Positions 1-5,434 of a stretch of DNA of 5,434 bases are shown here, in pieces. The notes under the pieces are model-generated. The model was given only the letters and a program-made list of their open reading frames with translations. It was not told the origin of the DNA and ran no database searches. Location: assembly GCA_903928325.1 (NCBI GenBank), contig CAIYQF010000026.1, forward strand, positions 1 to 5,434, given 5' to 3'. Source of the stretch: an uncultured beta proteobacterium. GTDB lineage: Bacteria > Pseudomonadota > Gammaproteobacteria > Burkholderiales > Burkholderiaceae_C. The position numbers and the translations under genes are program-made. Each line of letters opens with the position of its first letter. The first letter of the stretch is position 1.

Positions 1-1508
1 GCCATGCCCGGCAGCGTGAGCGTGGCTTGCAGCATGGACAACACCGCCACCAGCAAAAGCAGGTTGAAGGCCAGCGACACGCTGGAAATCATGCCGAAGA
101 ACAGGTAATACACGCACATGAATGCGGTGACGGCCAGAAAGCCCCAGGTCACGCTGTTAAAGCCCTTGGCGATGTTTTCCGCGCCCAGCGAGGGGCCGAT
201 GGTGCGCTCTTCAATGATTTCCATGGGCGCAGCCAGGGAGCCAGCGCGCAGCAGCAGCGCCGTGTCGGCGGCTTCCATGGTGGTCATGCGGCCCGAGATT
301 TGCACCCGCCCGCCGCTGATTTCGGAGCGGATCACCGGCGCGGTGACCACCTCGCCCTTGCCTTTTTCAAACAACAAAATGGCCATGCGCTTGCCGATGC
401 TTTCGCGGGTAACGTCGCGGAAGATACGCGCGCCCTTGGCATCGAGCGTCAGGTGCACCGCAGCCTCTTGCGTTTGGCTGTCAAAGCCGGGTTGCGCGTC
501 GGTCAGGTTTTCTCCGGTCAGGATGACCTGCTTTTTCACCACCACCGGTTGGCCGTTACGCTCCAAGAAACGCTCGGAGCCAAACGGCACCGGGCCAGTA
601 CCGGCCTCGGCGGCGCGGGCATCCGCACCGTCGTCGACCATGCGGATTTCCAGGGTGGCTGTGCGGCCCAAGATGTCTTTGGCCTTGGCCGTGTCTTGCA
701 CGCCGGGCAGCTGCACCACGATGCGGTCTTGGCCTTGCTGCTGGATCACGGGCTCGGCCACGCCAAGCTCGTTGATGCGGTTGTGCAAGGTGGTGATGTT
801 TTGCTTGAGCGCCTGCTCTTGCACCCGCCGCGCCGCCACGGGCTGGATGCTGGCGACCATTTTGAAGCCGTCGGCCTCTGGCGTCTCGACCGTGGTTAGG
901 TCTGCAAATTGGTCTTGGATCAGGCGCTTGCCTGCCTCCAGCATGGCGGCGTCGCGAAAGCGGATTTCCACCGTCTGGCCGCTGCGGCTGATGCCGCCGT
1001 GGCGCACACTTTTGTCACGAAAGGCACTGCGCAAGTCGCCGGCCAGCGATTCGGCTTTTTTGCTCAAGGCCGCTTGCATGTCGACTTGCAGCATGAAATG
1101 CACGCCGCCGCGCAAGTCCAGACCCAGGTACATGGGAGAGGCGTGCAAGGCGGTCAGCCATTTCGGCGAGCGCGACAAGAGGTTGAGCGCCACCACAAAA
1201 GAGGGATCGGCAACATCCGGATTCAGGGCTTTTTGGATCGCGTCCTTGGCTTTGAGTTGGGCGTCGGTGCTGGCAAAGCGCGCTTTGATCGAGTTGCCGT
1301 CCAGGCTGACGGCGTCAGCCTGCAGGCCTGCGGCCTTGAGCGCCTCTTCCACCCGGGTGACGGCACCCAAGTCCAGCGTCATACCGGTCTTGGCTACAGA
1401 TACCTGCACCGCCGGGGCTTCGCCAAACACATTGGGCAGGGCATACAAGCTGCCAACAAGAATGGCGACCGCAAGGATCACATACTTCCACAGGGCATAA
1501 CGGTTCAT
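1..1508 (-). CDS. secD: Protein translocase subunit SecD, C-terminus cut by the window edge
   Basis: Inner-membrane Sec accessory subunit. With SecF and YajC it uses the proton motive force to help move preproteins through SecYEG on the periplasmic side. The 502 visible residues read without interruption from ATG at 1508. Seen: a first membrane helix at about residues 7-26; LDLRGGVHF at 130-138; the periplasmic P1 region with RINELGVAEPVIQQQG at 244-259 and QLPGVQD at 266-272; AGSLAAPM at 422-429; TIGPSLGAENI at 436-446; then helices at about 453-472 and 474-495. The frame leaves the window just after LPGM. The last ~120 residues expected for the family (about 615-640 in total), including the helix with the conserved DANVLI-type motif, are therefore outside. 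The start is supported by the family-typical MNRY...WKY N-terminus. No Shine-Dalgarno is visible before it. It follows yajC by 72 bp, probably in the same transcript. Confidence 0.97.
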   Translation of the reverse strand, partial: MNRYALWKYVILAVAILVGSLYALPNVFGEAPAVQVSVAKTGMTLDLGAVTRVEEALKAAGLQADAVSLDGNSIKARFASTDAQLKAKDAIQKALNPDVADPSFVVALNLLSRSPKWLTALHASPMYLGLDLRGGVHFMLQVDMQAALSKKAESLAGDLRSAFRDKSVRHGGISRSGQTVEIRFRDAAMLEAGKRLIQDQFADLTTVETPEADGFKMVASIQPVAARRVQEQALKQNITTLHNRINELGVAEPVIQQQGQDRIVVQLPGVQDTAKAKDILGRTATLEIRMVDDGADARAAEAGTGPVPFGSERFLERNGQPVVVKKQVILTGENLTDAQPGFDSQTQEAAVHLTLDAKGARIFRDVTRESIGKRMAILLFEKGKGEVVTAPVIRSEISGGRVQISGRMTTMEAADTALLLRAGSLAAPMEIIEERTIGPSLGAENIAKGFNSVTWGFLAVTAFMCVYYLFFGMISSVSLAFNLLLLVAVLSMLQATLTLPGM

Positions 1509-1552
1509 GGGCGGGCGGCTCGGACGGTCAGGGGAATGCGCACAAGGCGCAT
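1505..1552 (-). other. Possible 15-codon leader mini-ORF overlapping the secD start
   Basis: An ATG at 1552-1550 opens a frame reading MRLVRIPLTVRAARP and stops at TGA 1507-1505, so stop and secD start share ATGA. The overlap type is that of translationally coupled genes, and secD has no visible Shine-Dalgarno of its own. Against it: the mini-ORF also lacks a clear ribosome binding site, it is very short, and GC-rich spacers often contain such frames. No family is recognised. Confidence 0.15.
1536..1552 (-). promoter_or_regulatory. Small hairpin in the yajC-secD spacer
   Basis: On the minus strand ATGCGC (1552-1547) and GCGCAT (1541-1536) are exact complements around a 5-nt loop. No T tract follows, so it does not look like a terminator. 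It lies 27 nt upstream of the secD ATG and includes the start codon of the mini-ORF in its first arm. It could affect translation or mRNA processing between yajC and secD; a 6-bp stem can also occur by chance. Confidence 0.3.
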
Positions 1553-1580
1553 GGGCGGAAAGGAACGGTTCGGGCGCCGT

Positions 1581-1913
1581 TTACTTGATGGAGCCTTTGG
1601 GCAGCACCTGCACCACGGCGCTGCGCTGGACCTGCACTTCCACGCCGCTGCTCACTTCCAGGCCGATGTGGTTGTCGCCCATCTTGCTGACCTTGCCCAG
1701 CATGCCGCCCGAGGTGACGACTTCGTCGCCCTTGGCCAGCGCATCGATCATGGACTTGTGCTCTTTTTGCTTTTTCATTTGCGGACGGATCATCACGAAA
1801 TACAGCACCACGAACATCAAAATCAACGGCAGCATGCTCATCAGCGTGGACTGCAGGTCGCCCCCGGCGGCAGCGGCTGGGGCGGATTGGGCAAAGGCAG
1901 AGGAAATGAACAC
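1581..1913 (-). CDS. yajC: Preprotein translocase subunit YajC
   Basis: Small single-span inner-membrane protein that joins SecD and SecF in the holotranslocon. The GTG start gives 110 residues, the usual family length. Seen: a short N-terminus (FISSAFAQS) and an Ala/Gly-rich stretch; a membrane helix at about residues 24-42 (MSMLPLILMFVVLYFVMI); the RPQMKKQKEHK basic segment at 43-53; then the conserved cytoplasmic part with KGDEVVTSGGMLGKV at 61-75, and a C-terminus ending in LPKGSIK. The GTG at 1913-1911 is chosen because AGGGAG sits 7 nt upstream (1926-1921) and the family begins right at this FISSAFAQ sequence. The longer frame opening with ATG at 2117 would add 68 unrelated residues and overlap the MFS gene. 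Its upstream neighbour here is an MFS gene rather than tgt. Confidence 0.96.
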   Translation of the reverse strand: MFISSAFAQSAPAAAAGGDLQSTLMSMLPLILMFVVLYFVMIRPQMKKQKEHKSMIDALAKGDEVVTSGGMLGKVSKMGDNHIGLEVSSGVEVQVQRSAVVQVLPKGSIK

Positions 1914-1920
1914 GAGAAAA

Positions 1921-1926
1921 CTCCCT
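1921..1926 (-). promoter_or_regulatory. yajC ribosome binding site
   Basis: The minus strand reads AGGGAG, then 7 nt, then GTG. This is the only good Shine-Dalgarno near the N-terminus and it fixes the GTG start of yajC. Confidence 0.85.
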
Positions 1927-1936
1927 AAATAGATAG

Positions 1937-1960
1937 AAAAAGTGCCGCAGAACGCGGCAC
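1937..1960 (-). terminator. Terminator-like hairpin in the yajC leader
   Basis: On the minus strand GTGCCGC (1960-1954), loop GTTCT, and GCGGCAC (1948-1942) form a perfect 7-bp stem followed at once by TTTTT (1941-1937) and CTATCTATTT. This is the standard form of an intrinsic terminator. It could end transcription from the MFS gene 120 bp upstream. However, it ends only 10 nt before the yajC Shine-Dalgarno, leaving no room for a separate promoter downstream. It should therefore lie inside the yajC mRNA leader and could act as an attenuator. Confidence 0.7.
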
Positions 1961-1987
1961 ACCGGCCCCGTACAAGCGGGGGGCGGT

Positions 1988-2000
1988 CAATGCGGCATTG
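1988..2000. promoter_or_regulatory. 13-bp palindrome, possible operator
   Basis: CAATGCGGCATTG is a perfect inverted repeat (CAATGC, central G, GCATTG). It overlaps the candidate -10 box of yajC (1997-2002) and the presumed start region just after it, a position that would suit a dimeric regulator. No protein partner can be named from the sequence. Confidence 0.3.
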
Positions 2001-2002
2001 TA
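1997..2002 (-). promoter_or_regulatory. Candidate -10 box for yajC-secD
   Basis: The minus strand reads TACAAT, five of six bases matching the sigma-70 -10 consensus, in an otherwise very GC-rich gap. A start about 7 nt downstream would give a leader of roughly 75 nt that contains the terminator-like hairpin. There is no recognisable -35 at 16-18 bp spacing (the hexamer at 17 bp is CGCGTC), so this is a weak prediction. Confidence 0.3.
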
Positions 2003-2058
2003 CGAGGCCACCGTGTCGCGACGCGGCGGTGCAACCAGGCCCCAACCGGCACGACAAC

Positions 2059-2080
2059 GCGCCGCAAGCCAGGTCGGCGC
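2059..2080 (-). terminator. Weak hairpin just after the MFS stop codon
   Basis: GCGCCG (2080-2075) and CGGCGC (2064-2059) on the minus strand can pair around a 10-nt loop, starting directly after the TGA of the MFS gene. Only GTTGTCGT follows, not a real T tract, so it is a 3'-end stabilising hairpin or a chance pairing more than a confident terminator. Confidence 0.25.
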
Positions 2081-3259
2081 TCAGGCAGCCACCAGACGCT
2101 GTCGGCGGTGCAGCCACAGCAGCAAGACACCGGTCAGCGCCACTGGCACCAGCGAGCCTGCATTGAGCAAATTCCAGCCCTGGGTGGTGACCAGCGCCCC
2201 CGAGGCAAACGAGGTAAACGCCATCACCGCAAACACTGCAAAGTTGATCACCGCCTGCGCCCGGTCTTTTTCTTCGGGCGCGTAGGCCGCCAGCGACAGG
2301 CTGGTGCTGCCGGTGAACAAGAAGTTCCAGCCCACGCCCAACAAAAACAGCGCCACGGTGAACTGGTGCAGGTCTTGCCCGGTCAGCGCCACGCTAATGC
2401 ACAGGGCGTTGAGCACCACGCCCACGCCCATCACCGGCAAGGCGCCAAAGCGGCGAATCAGGTTGCCAGTAAAAAAGCCGGGTGCGAACATGCCAATCAC
2501 ATGCCACTCCAGCACCAGCGCCGTGTTCTCAAAGCTCAGGCCGCACTGCTGCATGGCCAGCGGCGTGGCGGCCATCAGCAGGTTCATGACGCCATAGCCC
2601 AAGGCGGCAGCCATGCAGGCCACCATGAACACCGGCTCGCGCAGCATTTGCAACGGGCTGCGGCCTTTGGGCGCCGTGCTGCCCCACGCAGGCTTGGGCG
2701 GCTCGGGCGCAAAGGTAATGAAGGCCATCAGCACCATGGACAAAAGCGCCACCACGGCCAGTGCCAAGTAGGCCCCGGCGAAAGGCACGTCGAGCAAGCT
2801 GCGCGTGCGCGCCGCCAGGTTGGGCCCGACGATGGCGCCCAGCAAGCCCCCGGCCAGCACCAGCGACACCGCCCGTTCGCGCGCGGCGGGCAGCGCCAGT
2901 TCCGCAGCCGCAAAGCGGTACAACTGGCCGTTGGCGCTGTAATACCCCGCCACCACCGTGGCCACCACCACCCACCAAAACTGCTGGGTAAATATCGCCC
3001 ACGCCGCCAGCAGCGCCGACAACAACGCCACCAGCAAGCCCGACTGAAAAGCCACCTTGCGCCCCCAGCGCCCCTGGCTGTAGGCCACCAGCGGCGTGCT
3101 CAGCGCGGCCCCCACCACATAGCCCATCACCGGCAGCGTGGCCATCCACCCGACCGGCGCCAGACGCAGACCGACCAGGCCGTTGATGGCGATGAATGCC
3201 ACGTTGTTGGTCAGCAAAAGGCCTTGGCAAAGGGCGAGGAGCCAGAGGTTTCGGTTCAT
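2081..3259 (-). CDS. MFS transporter, substrate unknown
   Basis: A 392-residue major facilitator superfamily permease of the inner membrane, near the usual 400-residue length. About twelve helices can be placed (roughly 5-27, 38-60, 72-90, 94-112, 131-150, 160-183, 208-229, 247-266, 275-293, 299-320, 336-356, 365-384), with a longer cytoplasmic loop at 184-206 between the halves. The loop after helix 2 reads SQGRWGRK, a degenerate form of the MFS motif A, and helix 5 carries GAIVGPN. The GVGWNFLFTGSTSL and APEEKDRAQAVINF segments (308-340) resemble a bacterial MFS group of unassigned function. ATG at 3259 is preceded by TTTAGGA. It starts 6 nt after the IOR stop, so it is probably co-transcribed with that gene. 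A role in moving aromatic acids or amino acids is inference from context only. Confidence 0.93.
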   Translation of the reverse strand: MNRNLWLLALCQGLLLTNNVAFIAINGLVGLRLAPVGWMATLPVMGYVVGAALSTPLVAYSQGRWGRKVAFQSGLLVALLSALLAAWAIFTQQFWWVVVATVVAGYYSANGQLYRFAAAELALPAARERAVSLVLAGGLLGAIVGPNLAARTRSLLDVPFAGAYLALAVVALLSMVLMAFITFAPEPPKPAWGSTAPKGRSPLQMLREPVFMVACMAAALGYGVMNLLMAATPLAMQQCGLSFENTALVLEWHVIGMFAPGFFTGNLIRRFGALPVMGVGVVLNALCISVALTGQDLHQFTVALFLLGVGWNFLFTGSTSLSLAAYAPEEKDRAQAVINFAVFAVMAFTSFASGALVTTQGWNLLNAGSLVPVALTGVLLLWLHRRQRLVAA

Positions 3260-3263
3260 GAAT

Positions 3264-3267
3264 TCCT
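3264..3267 (-). promoter_or_regulatory. MFS ribosome binding site overlapping the IOR stop codon
   Basis: The minus strand reads TTTAGGAATTCATG. The TAG stop of IOR (3268-3266) shares bases with AGGA (3267-3264), 4 nt before the MFS ATG. Ribosomes ending IOR would sit on this site, which suggests translational coupling. The spacer is on the short side. Confidence 0.65.
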
Positions 3268-5434
3268 AAAGTGATCCACCCAAAGCAAGCCACTGCGCCC
3301 GCACCGCCGCAACATGCCGCGCCTTGACGTGGCCAAAGCCCCGGATCTGCTCAGGCAGTTTGGCAAAGGCCAGGGCGTCAGCGGCGTTGGTGGGGCTGAG
3401 CTTGTCCAGATAGGACGCTAGCGTGGCTTGGTAGCTCGCGATCAGCGCGCGTTCTTGGCGGCGCTCTTCGGTGCGGCCAAAGGGGTCGAGCGCAGTGCCG
3501 CGCAGCACTTTCAGCGGCGCCAGCAGCTTGAAGCCCCAGGCCATGCGCGGGCCAAACTTTTGCTTTTGCAACTCGCCTTTGTCGTTCTTTTTCGCCAGCA
3601 GCGGCGGGGCCAGGTGGTAATGCACTTGGTAGTCGCCCTCAAAGATGGCACCTATTTTTTTTCCAAAGGCCGGGTCGCTGTGCAGGCGGGCGACTTCGTA
3701 TTCGTCTTTGTAGGCCATCAGTTTGAACAGGTAGCGCGCCACGGCAAAGCTCAGGGGCAGGGCTTGCGCGTCGGCGGGTTGCGCTGCATGGCCTGAATTC
3801 GCAGCCTGCTCGGCCTGGCACACGCGCTGCACAAAGTCGGTGTAAAGGCGGGCGTAGGCGGCGTTTTGGTAGGCCGTTAAAAACGTGGCGCGCTGCTGCA
3901 CAAAGGCGTCCAGCGATGCGGCGCGTTCTTGCGGTGCGCGCACAAACTGCACGGTTTGGCCCGGTTGCAAGGCGCGCGCTACGGCGGCAGGGTCGTGCGC
4001 GGCGCGGCGGCCCCATTGGAAGGCGGCGTGGTTTTTCTCAACGGCTATGGCGTTGAGTTCCATGGCGCGTAAAAGGGACGCTTGCGCCAGCGGAATCCAG
4101 CCCTTTTGCCAGGCAAAGCCCAGCATCACCGGGTTGGTGAAGATGCTGTCGCCCAGCAGCTGGCTGGCGATGCCCTCGGCGTCCACGCAGCCCAGGGCGG
4201 CGGGGTCTTGCAAGGTGTCGGCGATCTGCGCAATGCAGGCCTCGCCGGGGTTGGCCCAGTTGGCGTTTTTCACAAAGGCGGCGGTGGGTGCGCTGTGGCT
4301 GTTCATGACCACGTGGCTGCGCCCGGCGCGCAGGCGCATAGAGGTTTCTTTGCCGGCGGTGACGATGGGGTCGCAGCCAATCACCAGGTCGGCGCAGGCC
4401 ATGCCGACGCGGGTGGTGCGGATGGCGTCTTGCGTCTGGCCAATGAGCACGTGGCTCCAGGTAGCGCCGCCTTTTTGCGCTAGGCCCCCGGCGTCTTGGG
4501 TGACGATGCCCTTGCCCTCGATGTGCGCTGCCACGCCCAGGAGTTGGCCGATGGTGATCACGCCGGTGCCGCCCACACCGGCCACCACCAGGCCCCATAC
4601 GCCGTCAATCGCGGTGGTCAGGTCGGGGATAGCGGGTTCTGGAATGTCGTCGTGCTGGCCTGGCGCTGTCAGCGCAGGCGCTTTTTTCTTGCGCAAGCTG
4701 CCGCCTTCGACGGTCACAAAACTAGGGCAAAAGCCTTTGACGCAGGAGATGTCTTTGTTACACGTGCTCTGGTTGATCTGGCGCTTGCGGCCAAAGTCAG
4801 TTTCCAGCGGTTCGACGCTGATGCAATTGCTTTGTGCGCCGCAGTCGCCGCAGCCTTCGCAGACCAGCTCGTTAATCACCACGCGCACCGCCGGGTCGAC
4901 CAGCGTGCCGCGCTTGCGGCGACGGCGTTTTTCGGTGGCGCAGGTTTGGTCGTAAATGATGACGGTGGCGCCCTTGATCTCCCGGAATTCGCGCTGTATG
5001 CGGTCGAGTTCGTCGCGGTGCTCCACGTGCACGCCGTCGGGCAGGCCTTTGGCGCTAGCGTATTTGTCAGGCTCGTCGGTGACCACCACGATGCGCTGGG
5101 CGCCTTCGGCGCGCATGCTTTGGGCGATTTGGACCACGCTGTGGCCCTCGGGCCGCTCGCCCACCTGCTGGCCGCCGGTCATGGCCACCGCGTCGTTGTA
5201 CAAAATCTTGTAGGTAATGTTCACGCCCGCTGCAATCGACTGGCGCACCGCCAGCAGGCCGCTGTGGAAATAGGTGCCGTCACCCAAGTTGGCGAATATG
5301 TGCCGGTCGTTGGCAAAGGGCTGCTGGCCGACCCAGGGCACGCCCTCACCGCCCATTTGGGTGAAGCCCGTGGTGGCGCGGTCCATCCAAATGCTCATGA
5401 AATGGCAGCCAATGCCGGCCATGGCGCGCGAGCC
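3266..5434 (-). CDS. Indolepyruvate:ferredoxin oxidoreductase, fused form (C-terminal 722 residues)
   Basis: Thiamine-diphosphate iron-sulfur enzyme that oxidatively decarboxylates arylpyruvates (indolepyruvate, phenylpyruvate and the like) to arylacetyl-CoA, passing electrons to ferredoxin or a similar acceptor. The frame is open to the right edge, so the N-terminal ~430 residues (first ThDP domain) are missing. Visible residues, numbered from the edge: ThDP/Mg-binding domain with GDGTYFHSG at 51-59 and YNDAVAMTGG at 79-88; a basic KRRRRKR at 169-175; an iron-sulfur region with C192, C195, C198, C204 and C225, C231, C236-Pro; the gamma-type domain with GVGGTGV at 286-292 and QDAGGLAQKGG at 313-323; and from about 475 a C-terminal extension that I assign to DUF6537, typical of the ~1150-residue fused IORs of aerobic proteobacteria. 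The classical archaeal enzyme splits these parts into IorA and IorB. The MFS gene follows after 6 nt. An A8 run lies at 3655-3662. Substrate range cannot be read from the sequence. Confidence 0.95.
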   Translation of the reverse strand, partial: GSRAMAGIGCHFMSIWMDRATTGFTQMGGEGVPWVGQQPFANDRHIFANLGDGTYFHSGLLAVRQSIAAGVNITYKILYNDAVAMTGGQQVGERPEGHSVVQIAQSMRAEGAQRIVVVTDEPDKYASAKGLPDGVHVEHRDELDRIQREFREIKGATVIIYDQTCATEKRRRRKRGTLVDPAVRVVINELVCEGCGDCGAQSNCISVEPLETDFGRKRQINQSTCNKDISCVKGFCPSFVTVEGGSLRKKKAPALTAPGQHDDIPEPAIPDLTTAIDGVWGLVVAGVGGTGVITIGQLLGVAAHIEGKGIVTQDAGGLAQKGGATWSHVLIGQTQDAIRTTRVGMACADLVIGCDPIVTAGKETSMRLRAGRSHVVMNSHSAPTAAFVKNANWANPGEACIAQIADTLQDPAALGCVDAEGIASQLLGDSIFTNPVMLGFAWQKGWIPLAQASLLRAMELNAIAVEKNHAAFQWGRRAAHDPAAVARALQPGQTVQFVRAPQERAASLDAFVQQRATFLTAYQNAAYARLYTDFVQRVCQAEQAANSGHAAQPADAQALPLSFAVARYLFKLMAYKDEYEVARLHSDPAFGKKIGAIFEGDYQVHYHLAPPLLAKKNDKGELQKQKFGPRMAWGFKLLAPLKVLRGTALDPFGRTEERRQERALIASYQATLASYLDKLSPTNAADALAFAKLPEQIRGFGHVKARHVAAVRAQWLALGGSL

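Larger units (their letters stand above)
1969..2004 (-). promoter_or_regulatory. Inverted repeat CGTACAA/TTGTACG upstream of yajC
   Basis: CGTACAA at 1969-1975 and TTGTACG at 1998-2004 are perfect 7-bp complements enclosing 22 nt. In RNA this would be a stem-loop upstream of the terminator-like hairpin, provided transcription starts further upstream. In DNA the right arm overlaps a candidate -10 box. The role is unknown. Confidence 0.35.

Noticed and set aside
118..1500. Long plus-strand open frame (460 codons) opposite secD
   Set aside because: It is antisense to a clearly conserved SecD, its translation is Arg/Ser/Ala-rich with no recognisable motif, and GC-rich genes commonly leave such open mirror frames.
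27..1928. Plus-strand His/Gln/Gly-rich frames at 27-899 and 909-1928
   Set aside because: Compositional shadows of secD and yajC: low complexity, no ribosome binding site or domain, fully antisense to known genes.
1528..1962. Minus-strand 144-codon frame overlapping yajC in another phase
   Set aside because: Arg-rich out-of-frame shadow of yajC with no recognisable features.
2012..2025. Imperfect palindrome around GTCGCGAC upstream of the candidate yajC promoter
   Set aside because: One mismatched pair, all CpG-rich, and of a kind expected by chance in this base composition. No supporting second copy was seen.
1581..2117. Longer version of yajC starting at ATG 2117 (178 residues)
   Set aside because: The extra 68 residues have no YajC similarity, overlap the end of the MFS gene and cross the terminator-like hairpin. 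GTG at 1913 has a good ribosome binding site and gives the usual family length.
2108..3274. Plus-strand 388-codon frame opposite the MFS gene, very rich in His, Gln and Arg
   Set aside because: The composition is what the reverse complement of a hydrophobic membrane protein gives in GC-rich DNA. The MFS reading explains the segment fully.
3885..4955. Plus-strand 356-codon frame opposite the IOR gene
   Set aside because: Antisense to conserved iron-sulfur and gamma domains, with no family resemblance of its own.
1..5434. Search for mobile elements, CRISPR arrays, tRNA genes or a novel defence-type system
   Set aside because: No transposase, terminal repeats, regularly spaced repeats or tRNA-like folds were seen. 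All large coding regions belong to well-known housekeeping or metabolic families.

Overview
The window is GC-rich bacterial chromosome, and every gene I can support lies on the minus strand. The proteins point to a betaproteobacterium, most likely Burkholderiales (Comamonadaceae-like). SecD begins with MNRYALWKY and runs into an FGEAPAVQV stretch, YajC has the short FISSAFAQ-type N-terminus, and the genome carries the long fused form of indolepyruvate:ferredoxin oxidoreductase (IOR). This placement rests on pattern recognition; no database search was run.

Layout, in the direction of transcription (high to low coordinates). (1) 5434-3266: the C-terminal ~720 residues of a fused IOR, whose start lies beyond the right edge. 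(2) 3259-2081: a 12-helix MFS transporter starting 6 nt after the IOR stop, with its ribosome binding site overlapping that stop codon, so the two are almost certainly co-transcribed. (3) 2080-1914: a 167-bp gap with several inverted repeats, a possible -10 box, and a terminator-like hairpin with a T tract directly upstream of the yajC ribosome binding site. (4) 1913-1581: yajC, starting at GTG. (5) 1580-1509: a 72-bp spacer with a small hairpin and a 15-codon mini-ORF that ends inside the secD start codon. (6) 1508-1: secD, cut by the left edge after 502 residues; secF would be expected next.

There are two functional blocks. The ior-MFS pair suggests catabolism of aromatic amino acids through arylpyruvates to arylacyl-CoA, plus an uptake or export partner of unknown substrate. 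The yajC-secD block encodes the accessory part of the Sec translocon (SecDF-YajC), which uses the proton motive force to help pull proteins across the inner membrane. The gene tgt, which usually precedes yajC in proteobacteria, is not the upstream neighbour here.

No mobile element, CRISPR array, tRNA or rRNA was seen. The genes are ordinary families. The parts most worth a second look are the structured yajC leader, the yajC-secD junction (no Shine-Dalgarno, ATGA-overlapping mini-ORF), and an A8 slippery run inside the IOR gene.
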